64,000 bases of DNA from Ziziphus jujuba (lineage: Eukaryota; Streptophyta; Magnoliopsida; Rosales; Rhamnaceae): contig NC_083387.1 of assembly GCF_031755915.1 (NCBI RefSeq), positions 5,050,501-5,114,500 of the forward strand, in the 5' to 3' direction. This document shows positions 46,211-58,152 of the stretch, in pieces. The position numbers were made by a program, and so were the translations under genes. The notes under the pieces were generated by a model. The model was not told the DNA's origin, searched no databases, and saw only the letters and a list, made by a program, of their open reading frames with translations. Numbering within the stretch: position 1 is the stretch's first letter; the number at the start of each line of letters is the position of its first letter.

Positions 46211-46251
46211 TGGGCTTTTTGCCGATTTGAGATAGTCCAAAAATAAGCCCA
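46211..46251. promoter_or_regulatory. Two site II-type elements (TGGGCT) in the RPL14/TBC divergent promoter
   Basis: TGGGCT lies at 46211-46216 on the plus strand and AGCCCA at 46246-46251 (TGGGCT on minus). These TCP-bound elements usually act with telo-boxes. They are over 450 bp from the RPL14 telo-box and may instead serve the TBC gene. Confidence 0.35.
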
Positions 46252-46934
46252 TCGACAAAAGAAATACAAAGAAAAAACATCTCGACGATTGTCTAACCCA
46301 TTAACCGTTAAAAATATATATGATTTATTCGTTGCGACTTTCTTCCTTCTATCTCTCTCGCTCTCTGAATTTTGACCAAAATCTTCAGTTATGGGATTAT
46401 AGCATCTGGGATTGTTGTTTGGATTCCTTCTTGTTAAGGTAGAGTAGATTTTATTATGTATGAATATTGGGCTTGCATATGTCTGAATATGATAATATTC
46501 AGGCTATTGTGATTTAATGGATTTTGGTTTTTCTTGTCATGGGATGTTCTTTTATGCCATGGTTGATTTTTCAAATGCTTATGGGGTGTTATCAATATGG
46601 AGCAATCTGGATTTCCTTGTTTTCTTTTTTAGCACCAACAGCTTGTAATGGATTTTATTATCAGATTGTTAGATTTTGGTATTGAAATGTAAAAATCTTG
46701 CACTTGGAAAAGGATGTAGAGAAGGCTTGTTTTTCAGAAAAGGTTGGGGATTTTTTATATTTGGTGGATGATATTATGAAGTTTTGGTAGTTATATATGA
46801 TGATGAATCATGGGTGTTTAATCTTCTTAGCTCTTTCGTTTTCATTTGGTGGCTGATTTAATTTGGGTTTCTATCCAAAGAAAAATTTGAGAGTGATTAT
46901 TTGGGTGATTATTTTTGAATACTCAGTTCAGAGA

Positions 46935-49900
46935 ATGGCATTGTATTTTACGAAGAAAGCTTCGACAGCAGAATTGGATGCCTACTATCCAATTAGACCA
47001 GAATGCCAGGACAGTGTCCCAAAGACACGTTTTAAGCTTAGGGTACGGAAATTTGCTTCTTCATTTTCTTGTTCCTATCAATGAATAGATCTCTTTACTT
47101 GTATGACTTAGATGTCTCGTATTTCTCGAAAAAGCGATTCGATTGAAATCCATATTTGTATTAAACCATCAATGATTAAAAAACTAGATAGCTAAAAAAG
47201 GGTTATTGATGCTAACATAATATTCCATAAATATCTGTAATTCCATCTACACGCTAGTGCCATGTACTACCTCTCTTTCTTCCTCTACTACCTTGCATAC
47301 TGCTGTTATGATAGTGTTGTTTTGCTATTGGAAAAGTTGGGTTCTTTTTCCTGGCTATGCAATTATGGTACTTTTTCCCCTTATCGTGATTATGTTTAAA
47401 CAAGTGCAAGGACTTTTCAACGGAACAATATCCATTTTCAAAATTATTCTGTTTAATTGTATAGGCAGGGAAAACTCTTAGTGCAAGGAGATGGCATGCT
47501 GCCTTCTCTGAAGATGGTCATTTGGATATAGAAAGTGTGCTGAGACGGATACAAAAAGGGGTAATTTTCTTCAACTTATATTACTGAAGGGGAATTAAGT
47601 GTGCATGAGTGTGTGTGTGTTTTTTGCATGAGTCTTTATTCAGTTGCATTCTGTATGTAAGAATGTATTTAATTAAGAATACAAATTTGAGCTTAAAGAT
47701 GTCGCCTAAAATTTTACTTTAGTTTATTTACAAAAGGCTGCTTATGAACAATAATGACTATATGCAGGTACTTTCTTTTGCAAACCATTTTTTCTTCATA
47801 TTATGTGGTTGTATACCATTTGCTTATGTAGTGCATCTAGAAATACCCTTGATAGAAGTGTTTTAAGTTAATCACATGAAACAATCTCATGTAGTCATTT
47901 AAGCTTATAAGTGGCTTACAAGTACATCTACGTTTTTAGAACTTTCATTTTGTTTTATTTTAGAAGGAGAAGGTATAGAGCTTATACGTTTATTGAGGGG
48001 TGTGTTCTCATTTTGTTTAGCATATCAATGTAGTTTATTTTAATTTTGTTCTTTTTTTTTTTTTTTTTAATTAAAGGTAAAAGAAAGTTGGTATCCTTTT
48101 TCAGGGTGTTCACCCTTCAATCAAAGGGGTTGTCTTGGAATTCTTGTTAGGCTGCTTTGATCCAGACAGCACCTTTGAAGAACGAAATACTCTCAGGCAG
48201 CGCCGGAGGTATGATAGTATTTTAAATTGTGGTTTGATCTAGAAAAATAGGCGCTAGGCTCTAAGGGCACAGCAATATATTATCAGTGATTCTCTTTTCT
48301 CCTTTTAGTTTGTACCTCATACTCATAATTTCTAGTAGTTTCTTTTTTATCTGAATCAAACTAGAATCTTATCCATATGGAGCTATAATTCACCCAAAAA
48401 AAAAAAAAAAAAAAAATTATTCAGATGTTACTATAGCTGACTCTAGCCCCATGTTTTTTAATATTGTTGATAAAATTGGGATCAAATATACTGTATGTGA
48501 TAAGGATTCTTTGGTTTTTTCTTTGTTGGGTATCTCAGTTATGCCTAATATTAGGCTGGAATTGTTTAGAGGTTGAAGAAGGGTGCAGGTGAAATGTAAA
48601 GGTGCTGTATCTCAGAGGGCAATGCTGTAACTATTGATGTGGTGTATTTGGGATATTCAGCTTTCTTGTTCAATTATTTCTTAGATGCTCTTCATTCTAA
48701 AACTGACTTTCTTACATGGGTGGGGGGTTTTTATGTACTCCCTATGAACTTGGATCTAATGACTTCTCTTTCACTGTTAGAATACAAAAAGCTTAATGTC
48801 ATCAAAGGTCCATTGGATTCTTTTTGTTTGTTTCAAACTCAGATCTCTATTTGACATTTTTGTTAATAAAAATCTCCCTGTTAATACATTCTTTTAATTA
48901 ATTAAATAATGTATTTCTTATATGTCATAACTCAGCATTGCGAACTAGGTCACTAATGAAACAGTTTCTATTTTGGTTCAGTCTATCTCCAATCATATAT
49001 AAGTGCCTTTCCATGTTCCCAATTTGATCTTATTAAGAGTTTCTATTTTGGTTCAGTTTATCTCCACTCACGTATAAGTGCCTTTCCATGTTCCCAATTT
49101 GATCTTATTGAGAGCTGCAGCGTATACTCTCCATCCTGCAGAAACCACTGTTTATTTCTCTTCATCCTTTAAAAACAAACAAAACAAAATTAATAGTATT
49201 TTACACTGAGACATGTTATATTATGTTGACCACTTTAGGGAGCAGTATGAAACATGGAAAGCTGAATGCCAAAAGATGGTCCCAGTTATTGGTACTGGAA
49301 AGTTTATTTCATCTCCTATCATTACTGATGATGGCCACCCTATAGAAGATACAGCAAATTGCAATGTGAGAGATGGTGGAGTTATGTCTGCATCCTCTCA
49401 AGATTCGGAAAAAAAAGTGATACAGTGGAAGCTTTTGTTGCATCAAATTGGTATGTATATATAGTATACATACTAAATGTATATATATTATATAAATCCG
49501 TTCCCTTTTTTTTACTTTAGCTAGTTTTGAAATCAAAACCTACCCTAACATCACCTCAAGCCATACCAATTGATTAACTTCTTTCCTCTGTTGTGTTCTT
49601 ACTCATTTTCACTCTTGCATTCCATGGTAATTGGCAACAAATGTCCTTTGGTTCGCAATATGCAAGCAATCAATATGGATGATACAGAGTACGATCCTGA
49701 CATAGATGACTCTACATTGTAAGACTTTTTACTGGCATAAGATGAATGTCCTACATGGATACCTAATGAAAAAATAAGCGCATTAAGGACATTATAGTGA
49801 TGGTGCCTTAAACCCTCTTCCTTATGGCTTGAATGCTAAACTGAATGCACTTATGTACCTTATGGTTACTTTTTCCTTTTCTTATCTGTTTATGGTGGTA

Positions 49901-52900
49901 AACTCAACTGGTGAAGTTTGGGCTGTAGGTTTGGATGTTCTCCGTACAGATCGATCACTTGTCTTTTATGAGAGTGAATCCAATCAGGCCAAACTTTGGA
50001 CTGTTCTTTCAATATATGCTTGGGTGGACACTGACATTGGTTATGTTCAAGGTGAGTTGCTTATGAATCTCATAGTAGTTGTGTAAAACTGAAACAATTA
50101 TTAGAAACAGTTGTAATTGTTTATTTTTGTTGAAACAGGAATGAATGATATATGCTCACCCATGATAATTCTTCTGGAAAATGAATCAGATGCCTTTTGG
50201 TGCTTTGAATGTGCAATGCGAAGGCTGGTATTTAGTTGCTATCTTATCTTGTTAATTATTTTAACATTAAGTTGAGATGGCAATTCTATTATAGCAGCCA
50301 TGCTTTCTTGCTCTTTTGGCAATATGTTTCCTTCCATTGTCAACTTTCTTTCTTCTTCTCTTTTTTTTTTTTATTTCTCCCCCCCCCCCCCCCCCCCGGC
50401 TTTTGTTGTGTTATGATTGGCAGGACAAAAAAGAATGTTAAAAAGAAGTAAATAAAAGCATAGTGGAAATGGATTTTTTAGTGAGAAATCAGCACTAGAG
50501 CTCTAGTTGGTCAGATATGAAGATGTTTGGTTAGATTATTAGGTAATTTTCTGCATAAGCAAGTTGAGGGGCAATAGGTTCAGTTGGAGCACTAAAAACA
50601 CCAAAGGAGGCTAGATTTTACACATTTTTATTGTCAGATAAAGCTATAGTCAACTTAATTCATTTCACCTGTGATATGATAGGAAGTGTAAGTGCTGGAG
50701 TAGGTTCCCTTTAGTCAAAATGAGAGAGTTCAAATTGCATTGTATCTGTGTAGAGGTACTGCTATTACTATAAATAATCATTTGGTTTCATATGTTTTGC
50801 TACTTTCTGTTTCGCTTTCAATAATGATATTTACAACTAGAAATGGTAAATTCATTCTGGTGGTTTTTAGGTTGTAAGAATTCGTTTTCTTCTCCTTGCT
50901 TCCCCCCCGCGCGCCCCCCGCGGCCCCCCCCCCCCCCCCCCCCCCCGGGTTTTTTTCTCTTTCCATTTTGGTTTTGATTTCATCGTATTCTTGATAAACA
51001 TGTTTAAATAGTTTTGAAATGTATCAGATGTTCTGGTTTTTCTTTTTGTGCCCTTGTATAAATGAAACTGTTATAGTAATGTTGAAATTATAGACATATG
51101 TGGAGAAAAGTGGTGAAAACATTTTGACTTATTTTAACTTCCTAATGGTTCAAACCTTTTGGATTAGTGCCCACTCCACATAGTAACAAAACCAATATGA
51201 TGTTATCAGCTCCTAGTTATGGGGTTTGAGCATGGAGAAAAGAGTTTGCAGTAATTTGCATGATTATCTGGATTTAGTTTTTCAAATGGTTTTCATATTA
51301 GAATTAATTTACCTGCTATTGTTGCTTAACTTTGATACTGTCTTAGTCTTGTGCCTCAAATAATTTCTTACATGATGATGCTTTTATATGCTTCTTTTAG
51401 AGTATAGTTTAGATCCTTGCTTCTGTTTTATGCAGAGAGATAATTTTAGGTGTAGTGCAAACTCGATGGGCGTGCAGACTCAGTTGGGTACGCTTGCACA
51501 AATAGTCAGAGCTATTAATCCCAAGCTTCATCAACACCTTGGTGTGTGTTCTCGTTTGCATTTTCTTGTTACAGCATGCCTATAGTTATTTCTTAATTGT
51601 CTTTTATTTCCATCAGATTTTATTTTCTTGGCATCTTAAACCTCGTGTTTCTTTCTTTTTTACTTTTTTTTGGTTTTTTTCTCTGGTATAATATAATCAT
51701 GCCCCATCCTAAAAAGTTAGCTAAAGAACCAGTTTGGTCATTTTGAAAATTTTTTGCCTTGTGTTTCCTAGAATCACAATACCTTACATGAACTAGGGCT
51801 ATCCCTGAATTAATATATGCTATGGATCATAAAAAAATGGTTACCATTCAAATGGAATATTTGACTTGCAGAAAAATATATCATTTAAGGATTAAGTACA
51901 GGAAGCCCGCCTGTAATGGGTGATTTGATTTTCTTATTCATCCTTATCTTCCATTTAATCCTGAACCTATATGGATCTTATTAAAAGGATCTTTCGAAGA
52001 AATATTTTTAATGATATAAAGTACAAGCAAAAATAGAATAACAAAGCGTGCATGATTTTCCTTGTACATGTCCATTGATATACAAGGCTTTATTGGTTGA
52101 ATAAACTTTTATTTCACAGAGGAAATGGATGGTGGAGAGTATTTGTTTGCATTTCGTATGCTGATGGTGCTTTTCCGGAGAGAGTTCTCCTTTGTGGATT
52201 CATTGTATCTTTGGGAAGTAAGAAGCAACTCTGTGCTAATTCTAGTTCTCCTCCAGAATGGATTCCTTTATTCTTAATTAATGGCACACCTTATAGATCG
52301 TTGAAATAACTTTTTTTTCTTGTGAATTGTGGTTTAATTAAGTCATTAGAATCTCTAGTTTTGGTTTCCTTTAGTAACGTTATTTTAAGACAGTAATATA
52401 GATTTATTTCAGATGATGTGGGCAATGGAGTACAACCCAAAAATTTTCTCAACATATGAAGAGACCGCAGATGCTACATATCCCAGTGCTGCGCCCAAAC
52501 TAAATGACAAATTGCTTAAGCAATGTGGCAAATTCGAGAAGAATAATGTAAAGAGTGGATCCGGCGGTCCGCTCGCTGTTTTTCTTGTTGCAAGTGTTCT
52601 CGAGACTAAAAATAAGCAACTATTAAAGGAGGCAAAGGGATTGGATGATGTTATCAAGGTTTCTATCTTTCTCCTTTGCATGTATAGCTTCTGTGCATCT
52701 CAGTATATCTTATAGTTTTAACTTTGTCTTCCAGATCATAGGTGACACAACTGGAAATCTGGATGCTAAAAAAGCATGCACCGAGGCTTTGAGGATTCAC
52801 AAAAAGTACATGAACAAGGTTTGTCATTTTATATGATTTTAATCATCTCTTCTCTGTTTACTTATCCTGATCATAATAGAGCAATTATATCAATAGATAA

Positions 52901-53066
52901 ACAATATTCTTTATTTTTTTTATTTTTTTATTTTTTTCCTCCAAAAACAATGGTTTTGCTTTTATCGTTTTATGTGAGTTCCTTTTCTGGGGTTGAGTTA
53001 CTCAAATGGTTTTGATATCTATAATGACTTGCCGGCTCTTAATGTGTGCAGGCCCATAAGTCGTAG
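46935..53066 (+). CDS. TBC-domain Rab GTPase-activating protein (GYP7/TBC1D15-like)
   Basis: Eleven coding exons: 46935-47042, 47465-47560, 48105-48208, 49239-49450, 49929-50051, 50139-50227, 51436-51541, 52120-52217, 52413-52658, 52735-52818 and 53052-53066 (1281 nt, 426 aa). [18 protein letters not shown] and [17 protein letters not shown] mark the start of the TBC fold. The two catalytic fingers are intact: IGLDVLR gives R179 (IxxDxxR) and YVQG (212-215) supplies the glutamine. [23 protein letters not shown] and the C-terminal helices follow. Exon 2 was set with the ATAG acceptor at 47464 because it restores the conserved AGKTL. It should speed GTP hydrolysis on Rab GTPases in membrane traffic. 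M at 46935 was chosen because the upstream residues in frame look like leader. Intron 6 (50228-51435) holds two long C-runs. Confidence 0.9.
48963..49113. repeat. 75-bp tandem duplication in intron 3 of the TBC gene
   Basis: A unit beginning AGTTTCTATTTTGGTTCAGT and ending CCAATTTGATCTTATT.AG occurs at 48963 and 49038 with only a few differences, indicating a recent event. Confidence 0.85.
50379..50397. repeat. Poly-C run (19 C) in intron 6 of the TBC gene
   Basis: An uninterrupted C run follows a T-run directly. It is unlike the AT-rich surroundings and could be real or a sequencing and assembly product. Confidence 0.85.
50902..50946. repeat. C/CG-rich tract ending in 23 C in intron 6 of the TBC gene
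   Basis: Seven C, then GCGCGCCCCCCGCGG, then an unbroken run of 23 C (50924-50946) and GGG. The CG-rich core is extreme for this window. Confidence 0.85.
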
Positions 53067-55393
53067 ACAAATTTCTTTCTTCAAGTTTTGCAGCCAAATT
53101 ACCCACTTCTTTTATGTTGATCTGCTATTTAGTTACTGGTCTATCAGTCCCTACCACATATGCTAGTTATTGACGATCCAACCAATACAAGTAGTGATGT
53201 ATTATGTGTAAATAATTTATATTAAGAATTCAGGAGCTGTATCATTTTTGTATGTAAACATTTTCTATGTTCGGCTCTGAAATGACCTTTCTATCGACTA
53301 TAATTTCTGACCTAATCTTATCTTCTGCTTAGGCTTGTATACTTAATCTAAAGGCAAACCAAGCATTACTACCTTGTTTAATTGGTCTTCCATTGTGTTT
53401 TTGAACCTTTAAAATGGTCTTAGTTAATTTCTAATTGCACTAAAAACAAAATACAATTAAGATGGTAATTTTTCCAAATTAAATAGTGTTTTGGTCTGCT
53501 TGAGTTGATTACGACACAAGATGTTGAACCTAAAATATTTCAGATCTGCGTTGCAGTCGGATTTTAACGTGTGTATATATATATATATATATATATACAC
53601 GCAAATTCTTTATGTTCCACCAGAATTTTGAAGATTGTGTTTGTAACATTTAAGATTCTTTGAAAGTGTTTTGATGCTTTGAAAATTCTAAAATACTCAT
53701 GATCCATCTACTCAATACCCATATCCTTCTCAACCCATTCACCAAAAAAAATATATATCCTGGACAACCCAAAGAATAATAATAATAATAAAATAAAAAT
53801 AAAAATCTAAGACCTGATGGTAAGGAGCATATTCTGAAACTCGGAATTCGGAAATACTACTGCCTGAACTCCTCTCCACTTGATGAATAAAACCATAAAA
53901 TAAATCTATAAACATTGGAAATTTTAGATGAAATAGACATATATCGAATTGTCTTTAAATTTAATTTATTACACTTCAATAATTATTCCTACATACACTC
54001 TGGCGGTGGTGGTGCATGATTCGAGATCCCAAGAGCTCAATATTGAATCTCCATAAAATGGACCAAAAAAAAAAATAATAATAATAATAATTATTATTAT
54101 TTTAATGTGCCATAGAAAGTTAAAAAGAGTATTGCCTTATAATTTTATTTTTTTCAAATCCCAATATAAGAAATATATTATATATATACATAAACCAAAA
54201 TACTGATGAAGAAGGAACAAACAGTGGCTCATGATTTTGTTAGAGCTTCGTAACCTTTCCCCAGTGCATTGATAGGTGTCTCTTACGATTAATCTTAACA
54301 TTAGGACGAGTGGTACTAGAAAAGACAAAATAGGTAGATTGAGAGGAATGTAATATGGGAATCAATAAACTCATTATAATTTAATCAATTAAAATTAAAG
54401 TGTAAATTAACTGTTTTTGAAGCACATTAATACTTTGAATTGCATTATTTTTTTTTTTCCCTTGATTTTCACATATCAACCTAGAGTCTATACCTTATAT
54501 TAATTATATACATTTCAAGTTGCGATTAATAGATAAGATTAGTTATAATTATAATTTCCCTATCCGAGGAAGTAGTAGCTAGCCAGGAAGGGGCTTTCAA
54601 AGATACAAACTAACCATGGGAAAACAATTACCAATTCAAAACAGCTATATAAGATTATTGGTTTCAACCTCAAAAAAATGACCGTTAAACACTTTTTCCT
54701 AATTTTGGCTTTTAAATTTTTATTTATTTTTTTCTTTTTTCCTTTGCATTCTCAAACCCGAAAAGTTCGATGCACTTCTGGTTTTGGTTAATTGGGTAAG
54801 ACCAAAAAAATCAAAGCACTACCATCAAATTTACGAAATAAACGATGATTTTCTTTAAACAGCATTTCGTGTTTGTTTGTTCAATTTTCCTTTTCCCATT
54901 CTTGCCTCCCTCTTTCTCACATTTGTCAAAAACTGTTGCATGTTTTTGAACCCTTTTTTCTCTCTTTTCTAAACATTTTCTTTTTCACTTTCTTCCAATT
55001 TCCAAAAAACAAAAAAGAAAAAGGAAAAAAAACAAAATCAAAAACCAAAAACCCCAAAAAAAAAAAAATAAATAACAAAAACAAACTGAAATGTCCATCC
55101 AGTTGGGTTTATGGCATTTCTAATGAAAAAAATTACCTTGTCCTCTCTGAATCTTAGGTTGCAGCAGCAAGTTTGCAATTAGAGGTTTGTGATAAATCAA
55201 TGGTTTTCACTTTTAAGGAAGGATATTAGAATTAATGCTTTTGTACGGATATTCAATTTTCAATTGGTTCTCACAAATTACTAGTTTTCTTCTTGTATTC
55301 TCTGTTCTCAGGCTGCCCAAAGAGTAATACTAGCTAGCTAGATCAATATCCTTGTTCCTAGACTGAATCTGTATATACATATTTATCATAGAA
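53067..55393. other. Intergenic region between the TBC and RIC genes
   Basis: No supportable gene. It contains a TA run at about 53573-53598, an ATA/TAT trinucleotide inverted run near 54075-54102, and A-rich low complexity at 55000-55085. The first ~200 bp is likely TBC 3' UTR. Confidence 0.6.
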
Positions 55394-56648
55394 ATGTCAA
55401 ACAATAAGATGAAGGGGCTTTTAAAAGGACTAAGATACATCTCCCAAATATTTGGTAATTAATTATTACTTTTCTTTTATATGTAGTTTCTAATTTTTGT
55501 TTATTGGAAATTGATATGCATATATGTATATATATATATCCTATTTTGGCAGATAATGAGAAAGAACAAGAAATGCAGATTGGTTTTCCCACAGATGTAA
55601 AGCATGTAGCTCATATAGGATGGGATGGTCCTTCTGTAAATTCTCCGAGCTGGGTAAATTTTGTTTTTCTTATTTGAATATGATGGAGCACAAACGATAT
55701 CATTTTAAATATTTAGTTATATATTTAGGTATGCTGATGCATTTCAAAAGAAATTAATCTGCCATTTCCATATCTAGCTAATTAAGTTAAACACTTGACA
55801 CAAAAAAAATAATAATAATAATATTTATTTAATTGGTCATAATTTTGCAGATGAACGAATTTAAATCTCCACAGGGATTTTCATCGGCACCGTTGGGTCT
55901 CACCGGAGATATGAAAGACGATGCAAACAGCGGTCAAAAGATCTCCGAAGGTAAAACATTATAAATGATTAATTCAACTTTTCCTAATTAAACATGAAAA
56001 TTATTTTACAAATGATTACATTTTAGCCATATTATATAAACAAGTTTGCATGGTTAGTTACGTACTATGCAAGCAACCTTATTATTATTATTAATTTTCT
56101 GAGGACGCTAAAAATTTTGCATTTCTTTTAAATTTTCTGAAAATTTCGTGATATGTACAGACCCTAATCGGAGAAGTGCACGGAACAATTCGGGGTCAAG
56201 AGACTTGCCGGAATTGCCGAAATCGTCGAGACGCCATTCGGCAGGTGGTTCGGTGGATTCCCCAACGAAGGAAAAAACTGAGAGAACAAGGCAAAGAAGG
56301 TCTTCTAAAAATTCAAACAGAGACTCCACTGATAGTCCAAAAGCACCAAAACCCACCAGGCTTTCTTTGGATTCAAGCTTAGGGAGCGAATCTCCGTCGC
56401 GACACAGCGGGCCGGATATCCCCAAGAAAACCCGTCGGAAGAAATCCAAAGACACTACCGGTGGAGGTGGATCCTCATCAAGATCAAGATCAACAAAACC
56501 CCCAATTTCCGATAATCAACAACAATATCAATCAGCCTACTCAGATCCCGGGCCAAATCCCGAATCCGAATTCGGCTCTAAATCCCATGGCAATGAATTA
56601 TATCGACAACGACAATCATTTGAAGGGGAGGAGAAGGGACTTACATGA
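55394..56648 (+). CDS. RIC protein: CRIB-motif effector of ROP GTPases
   Basis: Four coding exons: 55394-55454, 55553-55653, 55851-55950 and 56161-56648 (750 nt, 249 aa). The N-terminus [20 protein letters not shown] is a basic amphipathic helix. The CRIB motif follows at residues 30-45, [16 protein letters not shown], with the conserved I, P, two H and D positions. SPSWMNEFKSP follows at once. The remaining two thirds is disordered, rich in Ser, Arg, Lys and Pro ([20 protein letters not shown]). RIC proteins bind active ROP/RAC GTPases and pass the signal to actin, microtubules or exocytosis in polar growth. The short N-terminus before CRIB and the SQIF helix resemble RIC9/10/11 types. The last exon is in one frame to TGA at 56646-56648. 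Confidence 0.9.
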
Positions 56649-58152
56649 AAAGGTCATGACAACCTTTGGATATATGTTAAATTATTTGTTAGCTAGAAAT
56701 CTTCTTTAGTTTGAAAACCATATTTTTTTTATTATTTTTTAATGGACCCTTGTATGATCCATCCATGGTATATGCATTATTTTCAAACCATTTGTTGAAC
56801 TTACCATTGCTTTAACCTGGCTTTCTCCCTATGTCTAATTGGAAGGAAGGAGAATTTAGTAAGAAGCTGGATTTAAATGGTTTTTTTTTTTTTTTTTTAT
56901 GCATATCTATTCAAATTTATCTCTTAGTTCAACCTTTATTTCCTCCCCAGTTTTTGCCTTCATTTCTAGTTTGGTTTCAATATGCATTTTAAAAAATTTT
57001 CAATTAATAGGCCCTTGATTCTGATTTTGATTTTAGTGTAGGTCACAAGATTATGGACAATACCAAGACAAGCAAAATGATCCATGACCAATTATGAAAT
57101 GTAAAGAAAATGGAGAGAGTTCAAAATTATATTCATTCATTTTTTTCCCCCCTTTATGTATTTATATTATTTTCTAAATTTACACATCCACAAACATGTA
57201 TTGAACTAACCAACTCAAATTATTAACTTTTGCATATAGTGAAATTTTTCAGTATAAGTTTAATAATCAATATTCATTTCTTTTAATTTCGTTTCTTAAT
57301 TTTTTAAATTAGTTATATTTTTTTGGATCTCTATTTGAACTCATGTGACCTCTTTTCTAACCAAAATTAAATCGAAGGTTTCGATTAAAAAAAATTAACA
57401 ATATAGTGGGAAATTAAAAGATCCAAAAGGTATGGTTATCATCCTTATTCTGTTATAAGGTAAGAAAAAAAGAGGCAATTTTCGTTCAAAAAATTTATCT
57501 TGTAGCTCCAATTGGAAAGGACAGAAAGTAGGCAAGTCCAACCCTTTGATGGTTAACTTTTGATGCAAGTTTGCCCATGTCCCTAATATCGAACTCCAAT
57601 GCACTTTTTTATATATAGCCCAACCTAGTCTAAACCCTATCCTAGTACAAAGGCTGATGCTTTTGTCCTTGTCCTTCAGCCCTTAAAATCACACAAAACG
57701 ACAAAGGATATTTGTGATTGGAAGCGGCAAGCTTTTCTTAGCAACTAATCCCTAGTCTCAAAAATAACTAAAAACAATATGGAATTTCGTGGGGGGAAGG
57801 GGGGAATAATAAAAATAAGAATAGGTTAAAAAGAAAAAGTATCGGAAAATGTAACTAATGCACTAAAGTAAACCCAAGTGGAAAAAGCAATCCTATTCTA
57901 ATACTTTGTATGATCTTTTTCATCAAAAATAGACTAATTACATATTTTCCCTGGAACAACACCAGAGGCACAGAGCATTCAAAGTAAACAACCCATTTCT
58001 AAGTCTGTATAACCTGTTCATTTCTTTTGTTTTTCTGTTTGATTAGAGCTATAATAGCTTCCTTTTTTTTTTTTTTTTTTTTTTTGACAGTCTAAAACCC
58101 AGACGAAAAGGGAGAAGAGAAAAAAAAAAAAAAAAAAGTCTCAAGTCTAATC
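56649..58152. other. Convergent intergenic region between the RIC and RLP29-like genes
   Basis: AT-rich. It includes a T-run at about 56881-56899 and poly-T/poly-A tracts at about 58062-58138 just beyond the RLP29-like stop. A 69-codon minus frame at 57395-57604 shows no known features. Confidence 0.6.

Noticed and set aside
49650..49722. Possible small extra exon in the TBC gene ([16 protein letters not shown])
   Set aside because: Joining the exons at 49450 and 49929 directly keeps the frame and gives the conserved [11 protein letters not shown], so no exon is needed.
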